A stretch of DNA of 64,000 bases from a virus. A program made the position numbers and the translations under genes. The stretch covers positions 62,001-126,000 of the IMG/VR virus record IMGVR_UViG_3300020182_002648. The stretch is one strand, 5' to 3'. The notes beneath the pieces were generated by a model. That model worked only from the letters and a program-made list of their open reading frames with translations, ran no database searches and was not told where the DNA came from. Positions 20,822 to 29,004 of this stretch are shown here, piece after piece. The first letter of the stretch is position 1, and every line of letters begins with the position of its first letter.

Positions 20822-20986
20822 CTATTGTTTTTCTTTCTCTTCTTCTGGTACAATGTAGCTAGCGATTGTGGTTAACACATCCTCCAACTTGAGGACAGAG
20901 TCAGCTAGACTGTTGATTGTGTCTTCTAAGATCTGCACTCTACTCTCAAGTTCGATGATTTTACTGCTAGTTGGATCGTGACTCAT
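20822..20986 (-). CDS. Hypothetical coiled-coil protein, 54 aa
   Basis: ATG overlaps the upstream stop region (TAATG). Residues 8-40 follow a heptad pattern (IIELESRVQILEDTINSLADSV), then an acidic tail. It resembles small phage coiled-coil adaptor proteins. Function unknown. Confidence 0.55.
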   Translation of the reverse strand: MSHDPTSSKIIELESRVQILEDTINSLADSVLKLEDVLTTIASYIVPEEEKEKQ

Positions 20987-21327
20987 TATCGTGACCTGGT
21001 GCGTGAGTGATAATTACGATTGTGATTATGAACGCGACGACGATTCCGGTTTTTGTAATGATGCTCAATCAATAGAGACACTTCATCACGATGCATGTTA
21101 CGCTTGGTGATAATCTTAGGCGTCTCAGCATTTCTACCTGACGTGTCTGTGATCTCAATCAAGAAGTTCTCAACACCATCAGCTTGTTGTCCGGTGTTAC
21201 CACCAGTCACTGTGATGTTGTAGCCTGAACTCAATGTACCTTGAGCAATACATCCTGTGTTGGGTACCACCATTGGGTGAAATACGAGATTAGCGAAAGA
21301 GGCGATTTGATCCTGATTTTTGTTCAT
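20986..21327 (-). CDS. Hypothetical protein, 113 aa, basic His/Arg/Asn tail
   Basis: Start ATG 21327 overlapping the upstream stop by 4 nt. beta-rich body (TLSSGYNITVTGGNTGQQ, FLIEITDTSG) and a tail (residues 90-113) of Asn, Arg and His that could bind nucleic acid. No family recognised. Confidence 0.6.
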   Translation of the reverse strand: MNKNQDQIASFANLVFHPMVVPNTGCIAQGTLSSGYNITVTGGNTGQQADGVENFLIEITDTSGRNAETPKIITKRNMHRDEVSLLIEHHYKNRNRRRVHNHNRNYHSRTRSR

Positions 21328-21563
21328 AGTGTGTTTGTTAGGTGTCTAGTTATTAATGCTAAGTCTTCAATCTCTTTATTGAATCTTGTTAAATTGTGTG
21401 TTGTTGCGTAGAAGATGGCTGACTTGAATCGTAACAACACGTCGTTCATCAACTCATCGCTAGGTTTGTCATCATTCTTCACAGCGTCATCGCAAATGGC
21501 ATCCCATAGATCACCAGCGAAGAAATCAGTTACATCTGTCCAGTTTTGGTCGTCTTCATTCAT
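21324..21563 (-). CDS. Hypothetical acidic protein, 79 aa
   Basis: ATG 8 nt after the 63-aa gene's stop. Helical, acidic. No family recognised. Confidence 0.6.
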   Translation of the reverse strand: MNEDDQNWTDVTDFFAGDLWDAICDDAVKNDDKPSDELMNDVLLRFKSAIFYATTHNLTRFNKEIEDLALITRHLTNTL

Positions 21564-21571
21564 GTGTTGTG

Positions 21572-21763
21572 TTATTTAGCGATTACTACGAAGGCGTCTA
21601 AGACGAACTCTAAGATGGCCCACCCGATAAACATGCAAAGCCCGCCGACTGCCATAACTCTGGCTTGAGCTGGGAAGAGAAAAAACCCTCCGATTAACAT
21701 GCAGCTCGCGATGAATATCGCTAAGACTACACCCATTGATCCTATTTCTATTTCTGGTGGCAT
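21572..21763 (-). CDS. Two-span membrane protein, 63 aa
   Basis: Residues 10-30 and 36-58 are hydrophobic with a short basic loop (AQARV) between: a helical hairpin. Behind a promoter. Holin-like topology, but neither sequence nor context proves it. Confidence 0.6.
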   Translation of the reverse strand: MPPEIEIGSMGVVLAIFIASCMLIGGFFLFPAQARVMAVGGLCMFIGWAILEFVLDAFVVIAK

Positions 21764-21804
21764 AATATGTAATTATTTAATGTTATTGTCGTTGTTAAAA
21801 TTTA

Positions 21805-21833
21805 ATTATAATCTATTCTAGCTGATCAGGCAA
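21805..21833 (-). promoter_or_regulatory. Sigma70-like promoter
   Basis: TTGCCT, 17 nt, TATAAT upstream of the two-span membrane gene and its followers. Confidence 0.85.
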
Positions 21834-22779
21834 CTAATAGATGTTCAACCGCTACTCGTTTGGCTCGAGCCTGCATGCCTGATCCTAGATTGCTGATAAA
21901 CTTACGGGCAGACGGGTTCTTGCTACTCTTGGCATGGTGATCAAGATACTCTGTGACTGCATTCATCATGTCATAGCGTGTCTTCCCTTCATTTCCCATA
22001 CCCTCTTTGAAGAGATGAATAAGATCATCCACTCGATTGTTCATCATGGTCTTGCTTCTGTCTGATTTCAATTTAGCAGCCTTCTTGACAGTCTCTTTGT
22101 CTCGGAAATCATTGAAGAAGTTCTGAGCGAATGATTTAGCCTGTCCTTCGCTCATGTTCACCTTGTACAATTTACTTGCGATATGTTGAAACTCTTTGAT
22201 CTGTCCTACACTCCTGCTGAACGCATCACGAGCCTGAGTCAAGTTGTCCTCCCATGTGGTTGAATGTCTCACACCGAATCCTCTGTCCTTGCTAGCAGCA
22301 GACAATGAGGCCATCATGTTGTTACAGATGATTCTGTTGTTGTATGACAGGAATGAGTTGCGTCTCATACCATCATGATACACTATCATGACCACTCGTT
22401 GCTCAAATTTATCATCCTTGTTGTTCGCAGCCTTAAAGTTCTCTGGAAGTTTAGCACTCACCCAACAGGTCTTTCCGTGATTAACAATTCCGGCGGATTC
22501 ATAAACCGCCCCGGCGTCTTTGACTGTCTCATCAAATGGCGCGAACATGTCTTCATTGTCAACGATGTTGTAACGATCACTACATGTACCTAACACGAAA
22601 TGATTGTCCTCACGACGCAACAGATACTTACCAGACACTTCATCACCTTCAGGTGTGTGCATTGGTACTTTCTCCATTTTGAAGTTGAGTTGGCTCCTCT
22701 CAAGGACGTTACTAAAGTCGATTTCACCGGTCAAGTCTGTGCCGGTTTTCTTATCTAAGCTGGTTAATTGACTGATCAT
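21826..22779 (-). CDS. DUF932-like phage/plasmid protein, 317 aa
   Basis: ATG at 22779, 6 nt after TATAAT; a longer frame would run through the promoter. YLLRREDNHFVLGTCSDRYNIVDNEDMFAPFDETV followed by CWVSAKLP, NSFLSYNNRIICNNM and TKARDAF-like segments match the DUF932 / TIGR03299 family common in phages and plasmids, whose biochemical role is not established. Ends HLLVA, whose VA codons form the next -35. Confidence 0.75.
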   Translation of the reverse strand: MISQLTSLDKKTGTDLTGEIDFSNVLERSQLNFKMEKVPMHTPEGDEVSGKYLLRREDNHFVLGTCSDRYNIVDNEDMFAPFDETVKDAGAVYESAGIVNHGKTCWVSAKLPENFKAANNKDDKFEQRVVMIVYHDGMRRNSFLSYNNRIICNNMMASLSAASKDRGFGVRHSTTWEDNLTQARDAFSRSVGQIKEFQHIASKLYKVNMSEGQAKSFAQNFFNDFRDKETVKKAAKLKSDRSKTMMNNRVDDLIHLFKEGMGNEGKTRYDMMNAVTEYLDHHAKSSKNPSARKFISNLGSGMQARAKRVAVEHLLVA

Positions 22780-22785
22780 ATTTAT

Positions 22786-22814
22786 ATTATAATGTATATT
22801 GTATTGATGGGCAA
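22786..22814 (-). promoter_or_regulatory. Sigma70-like promoter, leaderless
   Basis: TTGCCC, 17 nt, TATAAT, 6 nt, ATG of the DUF932-like gene. The sequence after the -10 also completes a TATAAATA box. Confidence 0.88.
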
Positions 22815-22817
22815 CTA

Positions 22818-23048
22818 TTACATGCCCCATTCGTTAGTTACTTTAAGTTCGAACTTGGTCATCACCACATCATCTGACACTCGATCAGTGTGAGAGCAAG
22901 TGTATCCCCATGGTTCCAATCGTGTCAACATATATGAAAGGTATCTTTCTCTATGTTTGACTAGATATGAGTACTCTTTCTCGATTATAACCTCCATCAG
23001 ACTGATGCTAAATTCTTCTAATATCGACCTGACCGGCTTCCGTACCAT
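22818..23048 (-). CDS. Hypothetical protein, 76 aa
   Basis: ATG abuts the upstream SprT-like gene's stop. Helical, charged. No family recognised. Confidence 0.6.
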   Translation of the reverse strand: MVRKPVRSILEEFSISLMEVIIEKEYSYLVKHRERYLSYMLTRLEPWGYTCSHTDRVSDDVVMTKFELKVTNEWGM

Positions 23049-23777
23049 TTAGTCAACAGTTGCTTCAGCGAAAGCTTCTGCTTGAGTCTTTACCAAGATT
23101 GTCTCATAATGCGATATCATGTGTTCTAAAGCATCCTCCACAAACTCACGTTGACTCATGGAGCTAGCCTCCACTACATTTTTCAATCGCTCCTTGAAGG
23201 AACTGTTGACTATCAACGAGAAGTAACGATCATGTGTCTTCTTGACGTTTTTTCTTCTCAAGCCATTGAACAAAGACTCATCTGCATCTACTTTCTTGAT
23301 AGCTTCAATTGCTGGTTGGTCAAGTTTAGTGTGTGACCATCCTCGAGTACCGGACCGCTCAACAGTCAATCCGAATCGCTCGGCAGCTGTCTTGAACTTC
23401 TTATTATGGTACTGACCTCCACTGCAATCACTCACCTTCTCCACACATGCGTTCCACAGATGAGCCATCTCATGTAACAATGTTTCTAACAAGCATGAGG
23501 CACCTCTAGAGAGATATTCAGCACTCAAATTGATCTCAGGAACACTGTCACCTACTAAGTTGTCTTTCCAGAAACCATTTCCAAACCACCCGTAGGCATT
23601 GCGACGACCACTCTCTTGAATGGTTATGACTACATTGGGTAGTTTGTTCTCTGCGAACGTCGCGTTAAAAATGTCAAATGCACGATACAGCTCAGAATAC
23701 AATTGCTGGCTTCGTGATGCGGGACTAGAGACATACCTTCCGGTTTTTTGATCTCTATATTTGGTTTTCTGTTTCAT
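23049..23777 (-). CDS. SprT-like zinc metalloprotease domain protein, 242 aa
   Basis: LLETLLHEMAHLWNA puts the zinc-binding HExxH at His102-Glu103-His106, the SprT/Spartan hallmark. GRRNAYGWFGNGFW and INLSAEYL upstream, and YHNKKFKTAAERFG downstream (third-ligand region), also fit. Related domains degrade DNA-protein crosslinks; phage members are of unknown target. Leaderless promoter directly upstream. The C-terminal 80 residues are helical and unassigned. Confidence 0.85.
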   Translation of the reverse strand: MKQKTKYRDQKTGRYVSSPASRSQQLYSELYRAFDIFNATFAENKLPNVVITIQESGRRNAYGWFGNGFWKDNLVGDSVPEINLSAEYLSRGASCLLETLLHEMAHLWNACVEKVSDCSGGQYHNKKFKTAAERFGLTVERSGTRGWSHTKLDQPAIEAIKKVDADESLFNGLRRKNVKKTHDRYFSLIVNSSFKERLKNVVEASSMSQREFVEDALEHMISHYETILVKTQAEAFAEATVD

Positions 23778-23783
23778 GTCTTT

Positions 23784-23812
23784 ATTATATACTATTGAAT
23801 TGTGTTGTGCAA
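23784..23812 (-). promoter_or_regulatory. Sigma70-like promoter, leaderless
   Basis: TTGCAC, 17 nt, TATAAT, 6 nt, ATG of the SprT-like gene. Confidence 0.88.
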
Positions 23813-23820
23813 CTTAAAGT

Positions 23821-24063
23821 TTAATATCCCCAATCGAATCCATCACGTCGGAATAGATTGATCTTACCATCATGAGATTTATACTCCTTGATGTATTGCT
23901 TTGCGTTATTCTCTTTTGCTTTAGTGTGTCGCTTGAGCACTCTGTCTCTCTCAGCATCTCTTTTCTTCATTACCTTGGGGTCGTCATATTGATTACCCAG
24001 GCGATACTCTTGGGAACCACAGGACGATAGAAACAATACAGAAGTTATTAATAGTGCTTTCAT
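23821..24063 (-). CDS. Lipoprotein, 80 aa
   Basis: ATG at 24063 overlaps the upstream TGA. MKALLITSVLFLSSCGS is a signal with lipobox LSSC (Cys15). The mature part is charged and helical (KKRDAERDRVLKRHTKAKEN). Probably outer-membrane or periplasmic. Spanin-like role possible. Confidence 0.65.
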   Translation of the reverse strand: MKALLITSVLFLSSCGSQEYRLGNQYDDPKVMKKRDAERDRVLKRHTKAKENNAKQYIKEYKSHDGKINLFRRDGFDWGY

Positions 24064-24275
24064 TTTGTCATGATATAGCAATCCTCTTTGCTTTTGTCAA
24101 TTCCAAGGCATGGATAAATCTTACGGTCATCTCCTAGAACAGTATATGTTGCATGACCGTTATTCTCGAACGTAAGCTCCGTTACTGTTCCCTTGCGGTA
24201 AGACCCGGCATGATAAAACCACACCCTGTCTTTGATCTTTCTTTTGTGTCTCTTAGGAAATGTCTTTTTCTTCAT
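24060..24275 (-). CDS. Hypothetical basic protein, 71 aa
   Basis: Very basic N-terminus (MKKKTFPKRHKRKIKDR) then a small beta barrel pattern (RVWFYHAGSYRKGTVTELTFENNGHATYTV), SH3/Tudor-like. No family assigned. Confidence 0.6.
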   Translation of the reverse strand: MKKKTFPKRHKRKIKDRVWFYHAGSYRKGTVTELTFENNGHATYTVLGDDRKIYPCLGIDKSKEDCYIMTK

Positions 24276-24549
24276 GTCCTGGTAATTCTCTAGCGTATGA
24301 TTCTATCAAAGCTATACATGATTGAGCTAGCGCTTCAACTGACGGTGCCATGATATCAACTGGCTTGGGTTTGCCATTCTTTCCTGGTTTGCTTATCTCT
24401 AGTCTCTCTTTGCTCAACTCGATCAAGTTCCTGATTGCGATTGATTGCTTGAGTGTTGGAGATGTATCAGACATCATGACGTCATTTATACCGAATGGGT
24501 GTCGGCAGCTAAACCAAAACGCTTTCATTTCATCCTTGAACCAGCTCAT
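24253..24549 (-). CDS. Hypothetical protein, 98 aa
   Basis: ATG overlaps the upstream stop by 4 nt. N-terminal aromatic helix (MSWFKDEMKAFWFSC), then polar helices. No family recognised. Confidence 0.6.
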   Translation of the reverse strand: MSWFKDEMKAFWFSCRHPFGINDVMMSDTSPTLKQSIAIRNLIELSKERLEISKPGKNGKPKPVDIMAPSVEALAQSCIALIESYARELPGHEEKDIS

Positions 24550-24803
24550 CTCTTTTTGTATCGATTCCTCTTGATGTTGTTAGCTACAAATTCTTCTGCC
24601 ATTTTGACTCTCTTCTCGAGAGACTTGCCTCGAGGCCATCCCTTGGTGAATATTATACTCTCCAAGCCTGTACTGATCATATTCTCGTACTCGAATACAT
24701 CCTTCTTCTTTATCAAGAGTATGGTGATCCCGTCATCAAAATGAACTGAGTAACGTGCAGCTAGTTCTCCTCCTCCGTTGTATAATGAGCTTATAATCTT
24801 CAT
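24546..24803 (-). CDS. Hypothetical basic protein, 85 aa
   Basis: ATG overlaps the 47-aa gene's TGA. beta-rich N-terminus (YSVHFDDGITILLIKKKDVFEY), basic C-terminus (NNIKRNRYKKR). No family recognised. Confidence 0.6.
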   Translation of the reverse strand: MKIISSLYNGGGELAARYSVHFDDGITILLIKKKDVFEYENMISTGLESIIFTKGWPRGKSLEKRVKMAEEFVANNIKRNRYKKR

Positions 24804-24943
24804 AGAAGCCAGCTGGCGATAAATCCTAGTGTTTTCATAAATTTTAGTTCTGGTAATTGAGCGAACTTATAGAAACGCTTCCACCAACTCTTGCTAAATA
24901 CCCAGTCTCGAGATTTGATGTACTGTGTTCTTATTAGCCTCAT
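24800..24943 (-). CDS. Hypothetical basic protein, 47 aa
   Basis: ATG 6 nt after TATAAT, leaderless. Aromatic and basic (DWVFSKSWWKRFYKF). First gene of a six-gene overlapping transcript to 23821. Confidence 0.6.
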   Translation of the reverse strand: MRLIRTQYIKSRDWVFSKSWWKRFYKFAQLPELKFMKTLGFIASWLL

Positions 24944-24949
24944 AATACA

Positions 24950-24978
24950 ATTATAATGTCAGGTGATGTGATGCGCAA
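24950..24978 (-). promoter_or_regulatory. Sigma70-like promoter, leaderless
   Basis: TTGCGC, 17 nt, TATAAT, 6 nt, ATG of the 47-aa gene. Confidence 0.88.
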
Positions 24979-25476
24979 CTACTTAAGCTCCCATGGGAAC
25001 ACGATCCATTGATCATCCTCCACACACTTGTAATAGTAGTCTGGTGTGAATGATGTTCCTCGTTTGGTGAATATTGATGCAGTTTGAATAGGGTTACCGA
25101 AAGCCTCTTTCACATGGTTCACAACATGTCTCAATGTATTGCCTTTATCAGATATATCATCCACAATAAGAACTGGTTGTCCTTTGGAGAGACCCGGGCA
25201 ATTGATAGGTAAGCGTTGATATGTACGTATGCTGCTTTGTATGTCTTCTACATATCCGTTACTGGTGTCGTAACTCGCAACTCCCATGCTATAAACTTCT
25301 CTGACACCCATCAGGTTTGCGAAGGTTACAGCTGGTACCCATCCACCTCGGCTCAATCCGATGATCACTTGCGGTGGTGGAGGATGATATGTCTTGACTA
25401 TCTCTCTGCAAGCACGTTCTATGTATCTCCAGCTATAATGCTTCTTTTTACTCGTCCACTTGCGAATCCAGCTCAT
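24979..25476 (-). CDS. Purine-type phosphoribosyltransferase, 165 aa
   Basis: PVLIVDDISDKGNTLRHV (about 101-117) is the PRPP-binding signature with Asp106/Asp107. VIIGLSRGGWVPAV is the PPi loop. The WIVFPWE C-terminus is typical of Gpt/HGPRT-like enzymes. Likely transfers phosphoribose to a purine base, a nucleotide-salvage step that would feed phage DNA synthesis alongside NrdA/NrdB. The base specificity is not visible. The start overlaps the 59-aa gene's end by 29 nt. Confidence 0.88.
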   Translation of the reverse strand: MSWIRKWTSKKKHYSWRYIERACREIVKTYHPPPPQVIIGLSRGGWVPAVTFANLMGVREVYSMGVASYDTSNGYVEDIQSSIRTYQRLPINCPGLSKGQPVLIVDDISDKGNTLRHVVNHVKEAFGNPIQTASIFTKRGTSFTPDYYYKCVEDDQWIVFPWELK

Positions 25477-25627
25477 CGTTTAATTCAGTAAGGTTTTCGA
25501 TTGCGTCATTGAGACTTTCGAGAGTATCACCAGGTTCGATTGTGCAAGCATAAGCGTCGAGCGAGTATTCAAGTTTTTTGTATAAGTCATCTAATGTTGT
25601 TATATACTTCGCAAGATCTTTAGGCAT
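25448..25627 (-). CDS. Hypothetical acidic protein, 59 aa
   Basis: Late-type box 5 nt before the ATG. Acidic helical (LDDLYKKLEYSLDAY, ENLTELNDELD). The overlap with the PRTase start is unusual for this region. Confidence 0.55.
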   Translation of the reverse strand: MPKDLAKYITTLDDLYKKLEYSLDAYACTIEPGDTLESLNDAIENLTELNDELDSQVDE

Positions 25628-25631
25628 AAAC

Positions 25632-25844
25632 TTATTTATGCTCCTCCTGATCCAAAGTCGAGAAAAGTTCCAATTGATCTTTATTTTCTGTATTCAATGT
25701 TACGTTAGTGTCCCATATCTCTGTAACAATCTCATTAGCTAACTCTTCTTGAGCTCTGGAGCTACTCAGATTCACTTGACCTTCGTACTTGTCACTGAAC
25801 CGCTTGATAGTGGTTGTAATTTTGTTTTTAATATCGTTTAACAT
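25632..25844 (-). CDS. Hypothetical protein, 70 aa
   Basis: ATG 4 nt after the RadA-like gene's stop. Helical, polar. Its end overlaps the late box of the next gene. Confidence 0.6.
   Translation of the reverse strand: MLNDIKNKITTTIKRFSDKYEGQVNLSSSRAQEELANEIVTEIWDTNVTLNTENKDQLELFSTLDQEEHK
25633..25640 (-). promoter_or_regulatory. T4-late-like promoter box
   Basis: CATAAATA, 5 nt, ATG of the 59-aa gene. Confidence 0.7.
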
Positions 25845-25848
25845 AAAG

Positions 25849-26826
25849 TTATTTGTTTTGCGCGGCGAAAGCTAGGATGTTATCTTCTCTTGACTCAAGC
25901 TCTTCAGCTGATAAAGTCCATACACCAGCAGTACCACGACCGTCTTTATTAGCTTTACCAATAGTAACTAACTCTCTTAACAAGTTATAAGCACGATTCA
26001 CGTTATCTTCTAGAAGTTTAGAAGCCTCGCTGATGTTGATACCGGTTGGTGACTTGCTCATAGCGTCAAGTAACGCTTCACGGTCAGCAGCTTTACGGTC
26101 AGCCTTACTACTAACTTTAGTAGTGCTTTCCTCATCACGGATAACAACCGCATCGAAGTCATAACCGTGAGGACCGATGACAGTCTCAAGCTCATTACAA
26201 GGACCGAATCGATTCTTCTCAAAATACACAACCCGGGCACCGTCATTGTCAACATCGTCGATACGATCGATCTTGAGGTTAGAGTCAACAGTATGAGGAA
26301 CAATTGTACCACCCTTGAGCTCACCACTCTTGGTCAAGTGCATGATGAATACTACAGTACATTCTGTATCTTTAGCGCGCTTAGTCAAAGTCTGTACAGC
26401 ATATTTCTCAAGCTGACGACTGTTCATTTTAGTCTTGCTAGTAAGAGCTTGAAATGAATCGATAACAATAAAGTCAAGATCAGTCATGTACTCACAAATC
26501 TCATCAATATCAGTCATGTTGGCGATTTGTACTCTCTTAGCATTAACTCGATTAGCAGTAAATGCTAACTGATAAATGCTCTCTTCACCAGAGAAATAAC
26601 CAGTCTTGTAACCGTTACGATCCATGCCGTCTAACAACTGCAACATGAATGTAGTCTTACCACAACCAGCTTTCGCAGTCAAAGTCAAAGCACTACCAGG
26701 TAGAATGCCTTCATCGAACAACGCATCAATCTTCGTGATGCCAGTTTTGAGGCGACGATTAAAGATGTCAGGGATAGTGATATCACATACCCTGGTGAGT
26801 TTGGTTGTTGTTAAGTCTAGATCCAT
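25849..26826 (-). CDS. RadA/Sms-like RecA-superfamily ATPase, 325 aa
   Basis: Walker A AKAGCGKT at about 51-58, a GYFSGEES segment (as in RadA's Y.SGEES) at 77-83, and Walker B-like DFIVIDSFQAL at about 118-128. It lacks the N-terminal zinc finger of RadA and its Lon-like C-terminus. Instead residues 240-325 look like a winged helix (EALLDAMSKSPTGINISEASKLLEDNVNRAY). In bacteria RadA acts in recombination as a helicase-like motor, so a recombination or repair role fits. Promoter and CAA-type leader precede it. Confidence 0.75.
   Translation of the reverse strand: MDLDLTTTKLTRVCDITIPDIFNRRLKTGITKIDALFDEGILPGSALTLTAKAGCGKTTFMLQLLDGMDRNGYKTGYFSGEESIYQLAFTANRVNAKRVQIANMTDIDEICEYMTDLDFIVIDSFQALTSKTKMNSRQLEKYAVQTLTKRAKDTECTVVFIMHLTKSGELKGGTIVPHTVDSNLKIDRIDDVDNDGARVVYFEKNRFGPCNELETVIGPHGYDFDAVVIRDEESTTKVSSKADRKAADREALLDAMSKSPTGINISEASKLLEDNVNRAYNLLRELVTIGKANKDGRGTAGVWTLSAEELESREDNILAFAAQNK
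25850..25857 (-). promoter_or_regulatory. Possible T4-late-like promoter box
   Basis: AACAAATA, 5 nt, ATG of the 70-aa gene; weaker match to the late consensus. Confidence 0.4.
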
Positions 26827-26865
26827 TTTATTATATGTTAGGTGTTGTTATCTTGTTATACTATA

Positions 26866-26894
26866 ATTATAACGTATTTGAGTAGTATGCGCAA
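26866..26894 (-). promoter_or_regulatory. Sigma70-like promoter
   Basis: TTGCGC, 17 nt, TATAAT upstream of the RadA-like gene. Confidence 0.85.
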
Positions 26895-26899
26895 CTTTA

Positions 26900-27121
26900 T
26901 TATTTGTCATCTGCTGTGTCTGGTTCGCAGCATTCTTCTGCGAAATAGGTGCTTTTGATCTCAGTGGAAAGTTTCTGTTCATTTGACTGGCGAATCGCGC
27001 CCATCATGACTTCGCTCTGTTCCCTATGAATATAATCATCAGTCCCTTTGCTGAATATGTCATCAAAATTGTCTCCATATTGCGTTATGTTGTAAGGTCT
27101 TGGTTTGCTTCCTTTGCTCAT
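26900..27121 (-). CDS. Conserved small phage protein, 73 aa
   Basis: MSKGSKPRPYNITQYGDNFDDIF matches a very common small phage protein (M.KGSKPRP......F...WD.IF) of unknown function. Helical, polar C-terminus with Cys-Cys. Confidence 0.65.
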   Translation of the reverse strand: MSKGSKPRPYNITQYGDNFDDIFSKGTDDYIHREQSEVMMGAIRQSNEQKLSTEIKSTYFAEECCEPDTADDK

Positions 27122-27136
27122 ATGTATATTATAACC

Positions 27137-27322
27137 TCACTCTTCAGAATGTTCAACTTCTTTCTCCTGTTGTATCAACTCGCGAGACACTTTCTCGGCT
27201 CTGACTACAATTTCTGGATGTGCATCATCGATCCACCAGTCAACAATTTGTCTCTTGTATAAAGCGATCTTGTCATCCTCAGTGAAATCTATAGTGTATT
27301 TGTTTATTTTGACCTCGTCCAT
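27137..27322 (-). CDS. Hypothetical acidic protein, 61 aa
   Basis: ATG next to the divergent late promoter at 27324-27331. Helical. No family recognised. Confidence 0.55.
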   Translation of the reverse strand: MDEVKINKYTIDFTEDDKIALYKRQIVDWWIDDAHPEIVVRAEKVSRELIQQEKEVEHSEE

Positions 27323-27323
27323 A

Positions 27324-27331
27324 TATAAATA
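27324..27331 (+). promoter_or_regulatory. T4 late promoter, exact TATAAATA
   Basis: Exact TATAAATA, 8 nt, ATG at 27340. Divergent from the minus-strand 61-aa gene. Confidence 0.85.
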
Positions 27332-27339
27332 ATAACATA

Positions 27340-27735
27340 ATGAAGACGTTTAAGCAACATTTTAGTTCAGTATTAGCAGAAATGACCCGTCCAGGTCTAG
27401 CCAGATACTTCAAGACATCAGAGAGAACAGGAGAGACTAAGTTTAAGAGTCGTCAATACGAAGATGATACTAATGATCTTCTACGCAGAGCACAACGCAC
27501 AGTGAGCAAGCTCGATCAAGGAGACAAGGAGTCCATAAGGAGTGAGATAGCTGAACTGTTGTTCAAGATCGACATGATGTATGATGCATCAGGTGACGAG
27601 AGAACTGATGCAAAAGGTGACCTAGCTCGTAAGCGTACAGAAATCATCAAGAGAGCCAGACAAATGAACGCCATGCCCACTTACGGAGAGGCAGTTCAAT
27701 TTGCTAGAGATTTAAAGATAATACTGAGAGGTTAA
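27340..27735 (+). CDS. Putative late virion/internal protein, 131 aa
   Basis: Exact T4 late promoter 8 nt upstream. MKTFKQHFSSVLAEM resembles the capsid-targeting N-termini of T4 internal proteins (MKTYQEF...E-A); LAE at 12-14 could be a prohead-protease site (LxE), but Met follows instead of Ala/Gly/Ser. The rest is basic and helical (RRAQRTVSKLDQ, RKRTEIIKRARQM). Packaged DNA-binding protein is a reasonable guess. Confidence 0.55.
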   Translation: MKTFKQHFSSVLAEMTRPGLARYFKTSERTGETKFKSRQYEDDTNDLLRRAQRTVSKLDQGDKESIRSEIAELLFKIDMMYDASGDERTDAKGDLARKRTEIIKRARQMNAMPTYGEAVQFARDLKIILRG

Positions 27736-28052
27736 TGAACCTCGTTATTGACGGTAACTTGGTTTACCCTCCTAGCGAACTGTCTTGTATTAGAGACATA
27801 ACATTGTATAGCTCTATCTACAGTGACCTCACAATCGTTGTTCAGATTTGGCCTGAGTTGAAAGATGATGTCTGGTTCAGATTGAAAGCAGCTGGAGCCA
27901 TGGATTATGTGTATGAGATAACTGATCCGGAGATCGATGGTATTGTCATAAGCGATGCTAAAGGTAGTAACATCAGAGTTGATGAGATAACATGTGACAA
28001 TTTAAACAGTATTCTCAATCGATTGAGACCCTGGATTGATCTACCTATTTAG
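27735..28052 (+). CDS. Hypothetical protein, 105 aa
   Basis: ATG overlaps the upstream TAA by one base (TAATG) with AGAGG upstream, one of the few Shine-Dalgarno-like sequences here. Alternating strands and helices (NLVIDGNLV, TIVVQIWPEL, GIVISDAKG). Small alpha/beta protein. No family assigned. Confidence 0.55.
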   Translation: MNLVIDGNLVYPPSELSCIRDITLYSSIYSDLTIVVQIWPELKDDVWFRLKAAGAMDYVYEITDPEIDGIVISDAKGSNIRVDEITCDNLNSILNRLRPWIDLPI

Positions 28053-28515
28053 TGTTGCTTTTCTTTTCAGCTACATTCTTACGACTCTTGCGTACCTGCT
28101 CCATATACTCGCGATGCTTCTCTAGTCGCTTCTGAGCTTCATTAGCTTTATCCCAGGCAGCCATTACTGATGGATCCTTGATAGGTGATTTATCAGAGCC
28201 GTACAATGTATGCTTCTCGTCTTTGACAGCCTTGTTAGCATCTCCATCCAATTGTTGTAATTTATCAATTGCCTCGTAGTTGTAAGGCATCCCGGACGGT
28301 CGATGTTTAGGTGAAGATGGTGAAGACGACATTCCGTTGTCTAACTTATAAACATAAAACATACCATTACCTACCTTCTTGATACCTGGTCGATTTTGCG
28401 ACAGATCCTTTGGTGCTTGTAACTTCTTTAAGAAATTACCAATCATGCTCTCACCGTTAGTTGTGATTGGTAATAACAATGTTATTAATGTCAAGGTGCG
28501 TATGTATTTGTTCAT
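28045..28515 (-). CDS. Secreted protein, 156 aa
   Basis: Start at ATG 28515 (MNKYIRTLTLITLLLPITTNG), a signal peptide; a longer frame overlaps the upstream gene. The mature part has MFYVYKLDNGMSSSPSS and a basic coiled helical tail (EAQKRLEKHREYMEQVRKSRKN). Overlaps the convergent plus-strand gene by 8 nt. Periplasmic or envelope function unknown. Confidence 0.55.
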   Translation of the reverse strand: MNKYIRTLTLITLLLPITTNGESMIGNFLKKLQAPKDLSQNRPGIKKVGNGMFYVYKLDNGMSSSPSSPKHRPSGMPYNYEAIDKLQQLDGDANKAVKDEKHTLYGSDKSPIKDPSVMAAWDKANEAQKRLEKHREYMEQVRKSRKNVAEKKSNTK

Positions 28516-28534
28516 GTCAGTATTCAGTTTGATA

Positions 28535-28987
28535 TTAGTCCTCACGACGTCTTGGCAACACTTCAATCCGATCCATCTTACCGAGAGCTCGTTCATATCT
28601 CTTCTCGTAATCGATGATCGCATTTGCTCGACTAGCGGCTTCCATATTTTCAGCTTGCGTTCTAGCAACATCAGCTTCTGCTTGCAATGTTCTTTCTCTG
28701 GCTGCTAGCACATCAAACTCATCAATCGATTGACCGAACATGATACTCTCACGAGACACATATCGACTGCTCTCACGACGTTTGATGTTTCTGTCTAGGT
28801 CACGATCGCGGGCCTGCTCACGAGCTTCTAAAATCTCATTGCGTTCAGCGATGATGTTCTTAGCATCCCGACCAGTCGCGTAGTCTCCGGTGCTAGGGTC
28901 ATAAACAATGGTCTTCGATCGACATCCTACATTGAAGAGGATGGTCAGTGTTGCAGCGAGTTTCACTAATTTTAGTTTGTTTTTCAT
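28535..28987 (-). CDS. Lipoprotein with coiled coil, 150 aa
   Basis: Signal with lipobox FNVGC (Cys22). The mature part is charged and helical with heptads (ERNEILEAREQARDRDLDRNIKRR, AEADVARTQAENMEAASRANA). Resembles outer-membrane-anchored spanin-like or scaffold lipoproteins; unproven. Has its own weak promoter at 29025-29052. Confidence 0.6.
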   Translation of the reverse strand: MKNKLKLVKLAATLTILFNVGCRSKTIVYDPSTGDYATGRDAKNIIAERNEILEAREQARDRDLDRNIKRRESSRYVSRESIMFGQSIDEFDVLAARERTLQAEADVARTQAENMEAASRANAIIDYEKRYERALGKMDRIEVLPRRRED

Positions 28988-29004
28988 AATCTTGTTTAAT
29001 ATGG